Of a DNA stretch of 64,000 bases, positions 1 through 8,854 are shown in pieces. The stretch is from Nocardia miyunensis NBRC 108239 (GTDB lineage Bacteria; Actinomycetota; Actinomycetes; Mycobacteriales; Mycobacteriaceae), in the NCBI RefSeq assembly GCF_001613065.1, contig NZ_BDBQ01000084.1:1-64000 (forward strand), in the 5' to 3' direction. The first letter of the stretch is position 1; each line of letters begins with the position of its first letter. Below the pieces are notes generated by a model, which was not told the DNA's origin, made no database searches, and saw only the letters and a program-made list of their open reading frames with translations. Position numbers and translations under genes: made by a program.

Positions 1-1227
1 GCCCGCGGTGGCGGCCCAGGAACCGCCCGCCTCGTTGACCAGGGTCGGGCGGCCGGGTGCGGCGATCAGGGTGGCTCGCCCCTTCAAAAGGACCGTGACC
101 TGCCATTTCTCGGCGAGATCGCGCACGGCGGCCACGCGGTCCGGGCTCGGATCCGCGCCGGTGAGCAGGGCGAACTCACCGGCGTGCGGGGTCAGTACGG
201 TCGGCGCGGTACGGCCGGCGATCAGGGCGGGCTCGGCGGCCACCAGGGTCAGCGCGTCCGCGTCGACGACCACCGGCAGGTCCGTGGCGAGGATCTCCGA
301 AAGACGTTCGCGGGCAAGCTCGTCGGTACCGGCGCCGGGCCCGGTCACCCATGCCTGCACTCGTCCGGTGGACGAGATCGTCTCGGCGGCAATGACTTCC
401 GGAAAGTTCGCGAGCACCTCCGCCGCACCGGTCCCGGCATAACGCACCATTCCCGAGGTGGCCGCCACCGCCGCACCCGTACACAGCACCGCCGCACCCG
501 GATACGTCGCGCTCCCGGCGCAGATACCGGTCACGCCCTGGGAATACTTGTCGTCGTACGGGCCCGGGACCGGCCAATCCGCGCCGATCGAACCCGGTTC
601 CAGTGCGGCGAGTTCGGCCTCGGGCAGGCGTAATCCGATGGGCACCAACTCGATTCGCCCACACCGGGGCGCGGCCAGCGCATGCACCGGCTTGTAGGCG
701 CCGAACGCGACCGTCACATCCGCTCGCACGGCGGGGCCGTCCACCGCGCCGGTCTCCGGGTCGACGCCACTGGGCAGATCCGCCGAGATGATCGGAACAT
801 CCACGGCCGCAACGAGTTCCGCCGCTCGCGGCCGCAGCGAACCGTGTCCGGAGATGCCGACGATCCCGTCCACCACGAGATCGGGCGAGCCGACATCCTC
901 CCGAATCCGCCCGCCCGCACGCCGCAGCGCCGCCAGCCCCCGCGCATGCGCCCGTTCGGGCGCGAGCAGTACCGCCGACACCGCGACACCGCGCCGCCGC
1001 AGCATCGACCCCGCCCACAGCGCATCGCCGCCGTTGTCCCCCGATCCGACCAGCAACGTCACCGAACGTCCGGCCACCCCGCCGGTCCGCTCCCGCAATT
1101 CCCCCGCCACGACATTCGCCAGCCCGTACGCCGCGCGTTGCATCGGCACCCCGGCCGCGACCCGCCCGAACAGCTCCGCCTCCGCCGCCCGAACCTCATC
1201 GGCCGTATAGAACCCGCGCACCGCCAT
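1..1227 (-). CDS. nnr: Bifunctional NAD(P)H-hydrate epimerase / ADP-dependent dehydratase, 3' end outside window
   Basis: This enzyme repairs hydrated NADH and NADPH in the cytoplasm: the N-terminal YjeF domain epimerises the hydrate and the C-terminal ribokinase-like domain dehydrates it using ADP. The reading frame is open from an ATG at 1227 to the left edge. The N-terminal half has the glycine-rich epimerase motif GSGDNGGDALWAG near residue 60, and the C-terminal half has the carbohydrate-kinase-like motif LTPHAGEFALLTG. A GGAGG ribosome site lies 7 bases before the start. In M. tuberculosis the equivalent gene (Rv3433c) is close to glmS, as here. The order epimerase-dehydratase is the usual bacterial fusion. 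The end of the dehydratase domain is not visible. Confidence 0.93.
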   Translation of the reverse strand, partial: MAVRGFYTADEVRAAEAELFGRVAAGVPMQRAAYGLANVVAGELRERTGGVAGRSVTLLVGSGDNGGDALWAGSMLRRRGVAVSAVLLAPERAHARGLAALRRAGGRIREDVGSPDLVVDGIVGISGHGSLRPRAAELVAAVDVPIISADLPSGVDPETGAVDGPAVRADVTVAFGAYKPVHALAAPRCGRIELVPIGLRLPEAELAALEPGSIGADWPVPGPYDDKYSQGVTGICAGSATYPGAAVLCTGAAVAATSGMVRYAGTGAAEVLANFPEVIAAETISSTGRVQAWVTGPGAGTDELARERLSEILATDLPVVVDADALTLVAAEPALIAGRTAPTVLTPHAGEFALLTGADPSPDRVAAVRDLAEKWQVTVLLKGRATLIAAPGRPTLVNEAGGSWAATAG

Positions 1228-1697
1228 CGCTCGCCTCCTACCCACCGACCCCGGCACACCCGACGACAGCAGATTACGCCGCACGTGCCGAAGTCCCGCC
1301 CGACCGCGCGGCCGTCCCCCTGCTCGACCGGACCACACAGCCAGATGGACCCGGACATGTCCACACATCTCCCGGGAGACGGGCGCACAACAGAACGCGG
1401 GGATGGTCCCACACCCGATAACACCCACTCACCAGCAGAAATGCGCCGACAACGACGCATCGCGCGCTGCGGCTCACACATCCGTCACCCGAACTCGGGG
1501 CCTACACGAGCACCGGCTGCGCTGGAGCAGGGGGCGGTTACCTCTGGGCGGCAGAGAAACATGGCGTAGCGATCCGGCACCGAGCGAATCGTGTGACGGC
1601 CGTTCACGAGCTGCGCCTGATAGCACGTCACCCGGACGAACCGAGCAACCGTGCGGCGGAGAACCGGCGGTTATCGGCCGGGGCTAGGCTGTGCGGC
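1228..1697. other. Intergenic region between nnr and the cupredoxin gene
   Basis: About 470 bases without a convincing gene. It must carry divergent promoters for nnr and for the cupredoxin gene. Just before the cupredoxin ATG at 1698 there is a TAGGCT at 1684-1689 that resembles an actinobacterial -10 element. It sits only 8 bases from the ATG and no Shine-Dalgarno sequence separates them, so a leaderless transcript is plausible. That is inference from sequence alone. Confidence 0.4.
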
Positions 1698-2117
1698 ATG
1701 CCGATGGACTGGAGCCGCCGGACCCTGCTGCGCGCCGGATTCGGCGTCGCCGCACTCGCGGGAACGCTGCTGATGAGCGGATGCGGTTCCGGGACAACGA
1801 CATCCGCCCCGACGTCGAATTCGGCCGCGCCGGAGTCCTCGACCACGGCGGCCGCGCCCGCGGGGGCGGTGACGGTCGATGTAAAGAATATGCGGTTCTC
1901 CCCCGACGCGATCACCATCAAGGTCGGCGGAACCGTGACGTGGAATTTCGCCGACCGTTTCCCGCACGCGGTGCAGGGCATCGGCGACAGCGCGATGGGT
2001 ATCAACAGCCCGATCTTCAACACGGGCAAGTGGAGTCACACCTTCACCGTCCCGGGCACCTACCGCTATCTGTGCCCGCTGCACCCGGATATGCACGGCA
2101 CCGTCACGGTGCAGTAG
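1698..2117 (+). CDS. Cupredoxin-domain lipoprotein (amicyanin/plastocyanin-like)
   Basis: A 139-residue exported small blue copper protein. The N-terminus has a twin-arginine-like SRRTLLRAGF stretch followed by a lipobox LMSGC, so it is probably a membrane-anchored lipoprotein exported by Tat. A serine/threonine/alanine linker (residues about 31-55) leads to one cupredoxin domain. The expected type 1 copper ligands are visible: His in FPHAVQ, then Cys, His and Met in the C-terminal YLCPLHPDM. The C-x2-H-x2-M spacing is the one known from amicyanins. The partner for electron transfer is unknown. The start at 1698 is preferred over an in-frame GTG/ATG further upstream because it places the Arg pair and hydrophobic segment correctly. 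The gene stands alone and converges with the next gene. Confidence 0.85.
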   Translation: MPMDWSRRTLLRAGFGVAALAGTLLMSGCGSGTTTSAPTSNSAAPESSTTAAAPAGAVTVDVKNMRFSPDAITIKVGGTVTWNFADRFPHAVQGIGDSAMGINSPIFNTGKWSHTFTVPGTYRYLCPLHPDMHGTVTVQ

Positions 2118-2128
2118 CCGCTACGCGG

Positions 2129-2170
2129 ACCGACGTGCACCGGGACCACGATGTCCCGATACACGTCGGT
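2129..2170. terminator. Nested inverted repeat between convergent genes
   Basis: Outer arms ACCGACGTG (2129-2137) and CACGTCGGT (2162-2170) enclose inner arms CGGGAC (2141-2146) and GTCCCG (2153-2158). It lies 12 bases after the cupredoxin stop and 49 bases after the convergent transglycosylase stop, which suits a bidirectional terminator. There is no clear T-tract. Confidence 0.5.
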
Positions 2171-2218
2171 CAGACCCCGGGCGCCGCACCGATGACGGAA
2201 CGGATCCGGCCTCGCCGA

Positions 2219-2743
2219 TCAGTACGCCGAGAACACGCGGTCGATCGTGCCGTACCGGTGAGCCGCGTAGTTGCAGGCGGCGCTGATGTTGGCGACCGGG
2301 TCGTAGATGTCCCACGACGTGCCGTCCACGTGATAGGCGCGGAAGGTCGGGTCGATGACCTGCATCAGCCCCTTGGAGGGAATGCCGCGGGCCGCGTTCG
2401 AGTCATTCAGGTTGATCGCGCGCGGGTTGCCGCCCGATTCCCGCATGATGTTGCGGTGGATTCCGTCGTAGCTGCCGGGAATGCCGTGCTGCGACATGAC
2501 GAACTGCGCGTTGCGGATCCAACCGTCCAGGTTGTTCGAGTAGGCCTGCGGCAGTTGCGGCAACGGCCGCAGGAACTGCGCCAGCTGAGCCTGCTGCGCC
2601 GCCGGCAGTTGATTCTGCAGTTGCTGGGCCGGCTGCTGCAGCTGCGGCGGCACACCGGGGATGACGGTGTCGGCGTTCGCGGCCACGGGCGCGATCGCGA
2701 CGGCGGCGAGTAGGGCTAGGGGGATCAGTTTCCGGATTTGCAT
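2219..2743 (-). CDS. Secreted lytic transglycosylase (SLT fold)
   Basis: A 174-residue exported protein that probably cleaves peptidoglycan glycan strands. A Sec signal peptide ending around ANADT is followed by a Gln/Pro/Leu-rich stretch (residues about 25-60) and a C-terminal lysozyme-like SLT domain. The catalytic glutamate is expected in IMRESGGNP, and the following GIPSKGLMQVIDPTF matches the family's GLMQ motif. Residues near CNYAAHRYG complete the fold. The start at 2743 follows an AGGAAAG ribosome site and begins the signal peptide exactly; an upstream in-frame start would add a non-signal arginine-rich stretch. Proteins of this size and architecture are common in mycolata. Confidence 0.88.
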   Translation of the reverse strand: MQIRKLIPLALLAAVAIAPVAANADTVIPGVPPQLQQPAQQLQNQLPAAQQAQLAQFLRPLPQLPQAYSNNLDGWIRNAQFVMSQHGIPGSYDGIHRNIMRESGGNPRAINLNDSNAARGIPSKGLMQVIDPTFRAYHVDGTSWDIYDPVANISAACNYAAHRYGTIDRVFSAY

Positions 2744-3234
2744 CTTCACTGCTTTCCTGACGGCGCGACAGTATCGCGAGCGCTCGGCTCGACCTCTCGG
2801 CCGAGACATTCGCCGCTACCTGTTCGTTTTGTCGGTTGTGTTGCGGGATTTGAGGATTCAGTTATCCGAAGACATGACGAGAACGCGCGGTCTCACACCG
2901 ATCAGGAACCGGTACAGCCGACGCGGCCGTGGCGACGAGATGTCGCTGAAGCGGTCGTGTCCACACATTTGAGATGGGCCAGAAGCTCATCCCGGCAAAT
3001 CACAGAATGGTCGCGACAAGTAAACTCAGGGTGAACAGAAAGCCAACTAAACACCTTTTGCAAAGTGACATATCTAACTCTCACACCACTACGGACATCA
3101 GATCACACCCTCGTGACCAGCAAGATCGCGAAAAAACAGCCCCGCAACCGGCCCACAGCATCCGAACCGACCGAGTTATGCGACGGTGACCTTCCGGATC
3201 GTTCGGCATCGATCCGGCAACACAACCGAGCCGA
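2744..3234. other. Intergenic region upstream of the transglycosylase
   Basis: About 490 bases without a supported gene. The part around 2990-3110 is clearly richer in A and T than the surroundings. It probably carries the transglycosylase promoter and the 3' end region of the MarR gene. I looked for a c-di-AMP riboswitch of the kind found before some actinobacterial cell-wall hydrolase genes and did not see a recognisable one. Confidence 0.4.
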
Positions 3235-3726
3235 TCACGCGGGGCGATATTCGCGAGTACGCACACCGTGAGCCGAGGACGCGTTCAACGCCTCGACCGC
3301 AGCGACCAGAGGAGAAAGCCCAGGATCGGCCGCCGCCTGCCGGAGCGCACCCGACAGCGATTCGTCGTGAGTGGGCCGAGCCCGGTCGAGCAGCTCCAAT
3401 CCGGACGGGGTGACATCGGTGTAGATGCCGCGCCGATCGTCGGGGCACAGATAACGTTGCAGCAGACCGCGATCCTCGAGCCGGGTGACCAGCCGAGTCG
3501 TCGCGCTCTGACTCAACGCGACCGCATCGGCGACCTGATTCATCCGCAGATGCCCACCCGGCCCGTCGTGCTGACGACTGAGCACCACCAGCAGCGAATA
3601 CTCGCGAACGCTCAATCCGTGCCCGGCCTGCAGGGCGCGTTCGATATGCGCCTCGATCCGATCGTGCAGCACCGACAGTGCGTACCAGCCGTCGGCGAGA
3701 CCGGTCAGGGCGGCGTCCGCGGTCAT
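3235..3726 (-). CDS. MarR-family transcriptional regulator
   Basis: A 163-residue winged-helix regulator, probably a repressor of the divergent efflux gene. The protein shows the MarR layout: helical dimerisation ends and a central wHTH (roughly residues 50-110) with LRMNQVADAVALSQSATTRLVTRLEDRG cut here as recognition region followed by the DDRRG wing at about residues 98-102. The ATG at 3726 is preceded by AGGAGGA at optimal distance, so longer upstream starts are rejected. It is divergent from an MFS drug transporter with 136 bases between the starts, a common local regulation pair. The inducing ligand is not predictable from sequence. Confidence 0.9.
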   Translation of the reverse strand: MTADAALTGLADGWYALSVLHDRIEAHIERALQAGHGLSVREYSLLVVLSRQHDGPGGHLRMNQVADAVALSQSATTRLVTRLEDRGLLQRYLCPDDRRGIYTDVTPSGLELLDRARPTHDESLSGALRQAAADPGLSPLVAAVEALNASSAHGVRTREYRPA

Positions 3727-3788
3727 CGATTCCTCCTGCGTGCGGCGTTGTTCCTCCACAATACCCCGCTTTCGAAATATACCGCGCT

Positions 3789-3813
3789 TGCAACTAGAAC
3801 GCGTCTGCAACTA
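3789..3813. promoter_or_regulatory. Two direct TGCAACTA boxes in the MarR/MFS divergent promoter
   Basis: TGCAACTA occurs at 3789-3796 and again at 3806-3813, 17 bases apart, inside the divergent intergenic region. The spacing is about one and a half helical turns. Such a repeat is a plausible binding site for the adjacent MarR protein, but MarR sites are usually palindromic, so the assignment is tentative. Confidence 0.4.
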
Positions 3814-3862
3814 TTGTCGACGCCTGTAATGCTCACCCGCAACGCTCGTGGAGGCTTCACCC

Positions 3863-5068
3863 ATGCCCCTCGCACTCCTGGCCCTGGCACTCGGGGCGTT
3901 CGCCATCGGCACCACCGAATTCGCCGTCGTCGGCCTGCTGCCCGACATCGCGGGCGGCTATCACGTACCGATCCCCACCGCGGGCCTGCTGGTCAGCGGA
4001 TACGCCCTCGGCGTGCTGATCGGCGCGCCGATCATGACCGGACTCGGCACCCGGGTCTCTCGCAAGCGGATGCTGCTGATCAGCATGCTGCTACTCGTCG
4101 CCGGTAACGTATTGTCCGCTCTCGCACCGGTTTTCGGCCTGATGCTGACCGGACGCATCGTCGCCTCGCTGGCCCACGGCGCATTCTTCGGCATCGGGTC
4201 GATCGTCGCCGGAACGCTGGTGCGCCCGGACCGCCGCGCCGGGGCGATCTCGCTGATGTTCACCGGGCTCACCGTCGCCACCGTCCTGGGCGTACCGCTC
4301 GGCACGCTGCTCGGTCAGCATTTCGGGTGGCGGATCACCTTCTGGCTGATCGCGGCGGTCGGCCTGCTCGCCACCGTCGGCGTCGCCGCCCTGGTACCCG
4401 ATCGGCCCGCCCCGCGCGAGGCCAGGCTGCGCGGCGAACTGGCCGTCCTCGCCAATCCCCAGGTGCTGCTGGCCATGGCCATGACCGTGCTCGGCTTCGG
4501 GGGCGTCTTCGCCGCGATCACCTACCTCGCCCCGATGATGACCGAGGTCACCGGGTACGCCGAGAGTTCGGTCACCTGGATCATGGTGCTGTTCGGACTG
4601 GGCTTCCTCATCGGCAATCTGATCGGCGGCCGCTACGCCGATCGCCACCTGATGCCCATGCTGTATGTCACGCTGGGCGCCCTGACCGTCGTACTGGGCG
4701 TGTTCACGATCACCGCACACGACGAGATCGCGGCGGCGGTCACCGTCGTCCTGATCGGCGCATTGGGTTTCGCCACCGTCCCACCCCTACAGAAACGCGT
4801 CCTCGATCAGGCCGCCAGCGCCCCCACCCTCGCCTCGGCCCTGAACATCGGAGCTTTCAACCTCGGCAACGCCCTCGCGGCATGGCTCGGCGGCCTCGTC
4901 ATCGCCGCCGGATTCGGCTACACCGCACCCAACTGGGTCGGCGTCGTCCTGTCCGGCAGCGCCCTGGGCCTCGCCGTACTCTCGGGCGCTCTCGAACGAC
5001 GCTCCGCCGGACAGGCCTTACCGGAGCGCGAATCCCTTGCCGCAGTGGCCGATCAACTCTCTCGGTAG
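3863..5068 (+). CDS. MFS transporter, drug:H+ antiporter type
   Basis: A 401-residue inner-membrane efflux protein of the major facilitator family (DHA1, chloramphenicol-resistance/AraJ type). Twelve hydrophobic segments can be traced. The start ALLALALGAFAIGTTEF is typical of this subfamily, and the A-motif-like loop between helices 2 and 3 appears as TGLGTRVSRKRML. A motif-C-like PLGTLLGQ stretch lies in helix 5. The ATG at 3863 is chosen over the GTG at 3848 because GGAGG sits 9 bases before it. It is divergent from a MarR gene and is probably repressed by it. The substrate is unknown. Confidence 0.9.
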   Translation: MPLALLALALGAFAIGTTEFAVVGLLPDIAGGYHVPIPTAGLLVSGYALGVLIGAPIMTGLGTRVSRKRMLLISMLLLVAGNVLSALAPVFGLMLTGRIVASLAHGAFFGIGSIVAGTLVRPDRRAGAISLMFTGLTVATVLGVPLGTLLGQHFGWRITFWLIAAVGLLATVGVAALVPDRPAPREARLRGELAVLANPQVLLAMAMTVLGFGGVFAAITYLAPMMTEVTGYAESSVTWIMVLFGLGFLIGNLIGGRYADRHLMPMLYVTLGALTVVLGVFTITAHDEIAAAVTVVLIGALGFATVPPLQKRVLDQAASAPTLASALNIGAFNLGNALAAWLGGLVIAAGFGYTAPNWVGVVLSGSALGLAVLSGALERRSAGQALPERESLAAVADQLSR

Positions 5069-5124
5069 TCGCATCGCCTGGGGCCCAGAACATCTCACTC
5101 AACCCCGGCGAGACGAAATCGGGT

Positions 5125-5147
5125 CGCCGGACCACACTGGTCCGGCG
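5125..5147. terminator. Hairpin between convergent MFS and glmS genes
   Basis: Perfect 10-base arms CGCCGGACCA and TGGTCCGGCG flank a CAC loop. The hairpin lies between the ends of two convergent genes, so it probably stops transcription from both sides. Confidence 0.6.
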
Positions 5148-5257
5148 CGCCCACACTTCGTATCGAATCCATTGCCGGACAACTTTTCCCGCTGCCCGCA
5201 TGCGGCGCAGGGCCGTCCCGGATTCGGCTACCCGATCGCGAGCACCGCCGAGAACGC

Positions 5258-7123
5258 CTACTCGACGGTGACCGACTTGGCCAGGTTGCGCGGCTTGTCG
5301 ATGTCGTAGCCGCGGGTCTGGGCCACCTCGGCGGCGAAGATCTGCAGCGGGACGGTCGACAGCAGTGGCTGGAAAAGGGTTGGGGCGGCGGGGATTTCGA
5401 TGAGATGGTCGGCGAACGGGCGCACCGTGTCGTCGCCCTCCTCGGCGATCACGATGGTGCGCGCGCCGCGGGCCTGGATCTCCCGGATATTGCTGAGCAG
5501 TTTGGAATGCAGTACCGCGCGTCCCTTCGGCGAGGGCATCACCACGATGACCGGCAGCCCGTCCTCGATCAGCGCGATCGGGCCGTGCTTGAGCTCACCC
5601 CCGGCGAAACCCTCGGCGTGCATGTACGCCAGTTCCTTGAGCTTGAGCGCACCCTCGAGGGCCACCGGATACCCCACATGACGGCCCAGGAACAGAACCG
5701 TCGAGGCCCGGGCGAACCGGCGGGCGATCTCGCGAACCTGCGGCGCGGTCTCCAGCACACGCGCGACCAGCTCCGGCATCGCCTCCAGCTGAGCGAATTC
5801 GCCCGCCACCTCGTCCGGATACTTGGTCCCGCGAGCCTGCGCAAGCGCAAGGCCGACAAGGTAATTCGCGGTGATCTGGGTCAGGAACGCCTTGGTGGAG
5901 GCGACCCCGATCTCCGGGCCCGTGCGGGTGTACAGCACCGCGTCGGATTCGCGGGGGATCTGTGCGCCGTTGGTATTGCAGATGGCCAGCACGCGCGCCT
6001 TCTGCTCCTTGGCGTGCCGCACGGCCTCGAGCGTATCGGCGGTCTCCCCCGACTGCGAGATCGCGACGACCAGCGTGGACCGGTCCAGAACCGGGTCGCG
6101 GTAACGGAATTCGCTGGCCAGCTCCACCTCGACGGGCAGCCGCGTCCAATGCTCGATCGCGTATTTGGCCAGCAGACCCGCGTGATACGAACTGCCGCAG
6201 GCGACGACGAAGACCTTGTCGAATTCGCGCAGCTCCTGATCGGCCAGGCGCTGCTCGTCGAGCACGATGCGACCGTTGTCGAAATGCCCGATCAGCGTCT
6301 CGGCGACACCGGCGGGCTGCTCCTCGATCTCCTTGAGCATGAAGTAGTCGTGACCGCCCTTCTCGGCGGCCGCCAGATCCCAATCGATGGTGAACGGGCG
6401 GGTCGGCACACCGGAGTTGCCGTCGAAATCGGTGACGGCGTACCCGTCCGCGGTGATCACCACGACCTGGTCCTGGCCGAGTTCCACTGCGTCCCTGGTG
6501 TATTCGATGAACGCGGTCACATCCGAGGCGATGAACATCTCCCCCTTGCCCACACCCACCACCAGCGGAGTCGACCGGCGCGCGGCCACGATCGTGCCCG
6601 GATGCTCGGCATGGGTGAACACCAGCGTGAACGCACCCTCCAGCCGGCGCAGCACGGACAGCGCACTGGCGACGAAATCACCCGCGGTCGGCCCCGAGGT
6701 GTAGGCGCGCGAGACCAGGTGCACCGCGACCTCGGTATCGGTGTCGCTGCGCAACTCCACCCCGGCGGACTCGAGCTCATGGCGCAGCGGAGCGAAGTTC
6801 TCGATGATCCCGTTGTGCACCACGGCCACCGCACCGGTCGTGTCGCGGTGCGGGTGCGCGTTGCGATCGGTGGGCGCACCGTGCGTTGCCCATCGCGTGT
6901 GTCCCATGCCGGTGGTTCCGGCGAAGTTCGCCACCCCGGCCTCGGCCAGTTCGGCCTCCAGATTGGCCAGGCGACCGGCCTTGCGTTCCACGGCGATCTC
7001 ACTCGCGCCGTCCAGGATGGCCACGCCCGCGGAGTCGTATCCCCGGTACTCCATACGGCGTAGCGCGTCCACGACGACGCCGAGCGCGTCCCGGTATCCC
7101 ACGTAGCCCACGATTCCGCACAT
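5258..7123 (-). CDS. glmS: Glutamine--fructose-6-phosphate aminotransferase (isomerising)
   Basis: A 621-residue cytoplasmic enzyme making glucosamine-6-phosphate from fructose-6-phosphate and glutamine, the first step of UDP-GlcNAc synthesis for peptidoglycan. The protein starts MCGIVGYVG, so the catalytic cysteine is residue 2 after Met removal. The N-terminal glutamine amidotransferase domain (about 1-240) has GHTRWATHG. Two SIS sugar-isomerase domains follow, with the phosphate-binding SQSGETADT. The C-terminus ends RNLAKSVTVE, as in the family. Position 7123 is the only sensible start because the N-terminal Cys must be exposed. glmM, which uses the product, lies about 27 kb away on the same strand. 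Confidence 0.98.
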   Translation of the reverse strand: MCGIVGYVGYRDALGVVVDALRRMEYRGYDSAGVAILDGASEIAVERKAGRLANLEAELAEAGVANFAGTTGMGHTRWATHGAPTDRNAHPHRDTTGAVAVVHNGIIENFAPLRHELESAGVELRSDTDTEVAVHLVSRAYTSGPTAGDFVASALSVLRRLEGAFTLVFTHAEHPGTIVAARRSTPLVVGVGKGEMFIASDVTAFIEYTRDAVELGQDQVVVITADGYAVTDFDGNSGVPTRPFTIDWDLAAAEKGGHDYFMLKEIEEQPAGVAETLIGHFDNGRIVLDEQRLADQELREFDKVFVVACGSSYHAGLLAKYAIEHWTRLPVEVELASEFRYRDPVLDRSTLVVAISQSGETADTLEAVRHAKEQKARVLAICNTNGAQIPRESDAVLYTRTGPEIGVASTKAFLTQITANYLVGLALAQARGTKYPDEVAGEFAQLEAMPELVARVLETAPQVREIARRFARASTVLFLGRHVGYPVALEGALKLKELAYMHAEGFAGGELKHGPIALIEDGLPVIVVMPSPKGRAVLHSKLLSNIREIQARGARTIVIAEEGDDTVRPFADHLIEIPAAPTLFQPLLSTVPLQIFAAEVAQTRGYDIDKPRNLAKSVTVE

Positions 7124-7416
7124 GGGGACCCAGCGTACTGGGACCCGACCCGGACAGCGACAGGGCCGCGACATGCGCTCGCGGGCGTGCCCGGCTGCGC
7201 TCGTTCGGCCCGGCAAAGGGGCACATTCGCTCGAGCGAGCGGTCGAATCGTATCCGGGAGCCGGGCGCGTCCGAGAAGTCGGCGGCAAGCGCGAACATCT
7301 TTTCGAACCGCGAAACCGCTGGCAGATGCGTTGCCGCCCGGGTCGATAGGCTCGGCGACGATCCCGGGATCCGGCGAAACGCCGTCCGTGGGCGGCGATC
7401 GGATAAATTCGACGTC

Positions 7417-8277
7417 GTGTCGGCGTCTGTGAAATCCCTCCTGAGCAACCTGGCCAGTCCCGGCCCGCATCGGGTCCTGCGCGGCAATCTCGGCATCGCC
7501 GGGCAGCCCGGGTTGGTATTGACCCCGGAGACGGGTCTGAACCTGCCCGCCGTCGCGTTCGGACACGGCTGGCTCACCGGCGTGGGCAACTATCGCAAGC
7601 TGCTCGAACATCTCGCCTCCTGGGGTTTCGTCGCGGCCGCACCCGATACCGAGCGCGGACCGATCCCCTCGCACCTGAACCTGGCCACCGATCTGCTCAC
7701 CACCCTGGACATCTGCACCGGAGTGCGGCTGGGCGAGGGCAAGATCAGCGTGCACCCCGACAAGCTGGCCCTGGCCGGTCACGGCATGGGTGCGGGAGCC
7801 GCGGTCATCGCGGCCTCACAACGCGAGGTCGCGGCCGTCGCCGCGCTCTTCCCCGCCGTCACCGCTCCCTCGGCCGAATCCCTGGCCCCCGATATCGAAT
7901 CCCCCGCCCTGATCCTGGGCGGTGGCGCGGACATCGATGCGGTCGGTTCCGACGCCGTCGCGCTGGCCGCCGCCTGGGGTGGGCCCGCGGTGCTGCGCTC
8001 GGTCGACGGCGCTTCCCGCAACGGCATGGTCCGCGGCCGCCGCGCCCTGGCCGCCGTCGGCGCGACCAAATTCGAGCCCAAGACCGAACGCATCACCCGC
8101 GGCCTGCTGGTCGGATACCTCACCTATCAGTTGCTGGGTGACAAGAAGTACAAGGCGTTCGCCGAACCGGAAGAGGTGATCTCGCGCACCGCGATCATCG
8201 ATCCGCATGCGACCGAGGAGCCCGAGCCGCCGTCGAAGATGCAGTTGCTTCAGGTTGTCCAGCTGTTGCGCAAGTAG
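7417..8277 (+). CDS. Alpha/beta-hydrolase-fold protein, Rv3438-like, nucleophile replaced
   Basis: A 286-residue cytoplasmic protein with a dienelactone-hydrolase or chlorophyllase-like alpha/beta fold. AVAFGHGWLTG around residue 46 resembles the oxyanion-hole strand. The nucleophile-elbow position reads LALAGHGMGAG (about residues 117-127), with Gly where serine or cysteine is expected. A later strand with LILGGGADIDAVG matches the acid-residue region. It may therefore lack hydrolase activity or bind ligands only. By size and place next to glmS it matches what I recall as Rv3438 of M. tuberculosis. A GTG start at 7417 is used; GTG at 7429 is an equal alternative. Confidence 0.75.
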   Translation: MSASVKSLLSNLASPGPHRVLRGNLGIAGQPGLVLTPETGLNLPAVAFGHGWLTGVGNYRKLLEHLASWGFVAAAPDTERGPIPSHLNLATDLLTTLDICTGVRLGEGKISVHPDKLALAGHGMGAGAAVIAASQREVAAVAALFPAVTAPSAESLAPDIESPALILGGGADIDAVGSDAVALAAAWGGPAVLRSVDGASRNGMVRGRRALAAVGATKFEPKTERITRGLLVGYLTYQLLGDKKYKAFAEPEEVISRTAIIDPHATEEPEPPSKMQLLQVVQLLRK

Positions 8278-8521
8278 GCGAAATCTACTGCCGGACTGCA
8301 TGATTCGCCCCTTTCGTCCGATATTCCACTGAGCCCGGCGCGGCCGGTCGCCGATTGCGCCACGGTCGGCGAGTCGGCCGATGCGCGATCGGCCGCGCAC
8401 GAGCGCCCGAAGATCTGGCGAAAATATCCGCCCGCTGTGGAACCGAAGCGGCCTCCCCGACGTCCAAGCAGGAACTACAGACGTCAGATGCGGCGTGACG
8501 GAACGAAAAGGTGGCTGGAGA

Positions 8522-8854
8522 ATGGCTGGTTTTCTCTCGGTGGACATCGAGGCGCTGGGCAAGGCCGTGCAATCACTGCGCGACTCCGAGCAGGTGCTGA
8601 CCGATGCGATGAAGGCGATGGCCCAGGGTGGTCACGGCGATATCGGGCCGAAGGTGCTCAACGATGCCGCCGAAAGCTTCCAGCGCCGTTGGAAGTACGG
8701 GATCGAGCAGATCGGCAAGTCCGCCGAGTCCACCGCGGACGGCATCTCGCAATGTCACGACGCCTATCAGGAGGCCGACACCGCATTCGCCCAGGCCCTC
8801 GCACAGGCCAAGTCCGTCATCGACGGCGCCTCCGGCACGCAGGCCAGGATATGA
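8522..8854 (+). CDS. WXG100-like type VII secretion target
   Basis: A 110-residue helical protein of the ESAT-6/EspC size class. It has a central aromatic turn (FQRRWKYG, Trp57) between two predicted helices. Near the C-terminus AYQEADTAF gives the YxxxD/E secretion signal known from ESX substrates. It has no signal peptide. It is the first gene of a four-gene plus-strand operon and its stop overlaps the next start (ATGA at 8851). The likely job is to pair with, or guide, the large effector downstream. AAAGGTGG is the probable ribosome site. Confidence 0.75.
   Translation: MAGFLSVDIEALGKAVQSLRDSEQVLTDAMKAMAQGGHGDIGPKVLNDAAESFQRRWKYGIEQIGKSAESTADGISQCHDAYQEADTAFAQALAQAKSVIDGASGTQARI

Noticed and set aside
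2744..3100. A possible c-di-AMP (ydaO) riboswitch before the lytic transglycosylase.
   Set aside because: The conserved core elements were not visible; only an AT-rich leader and short hairpins are present.
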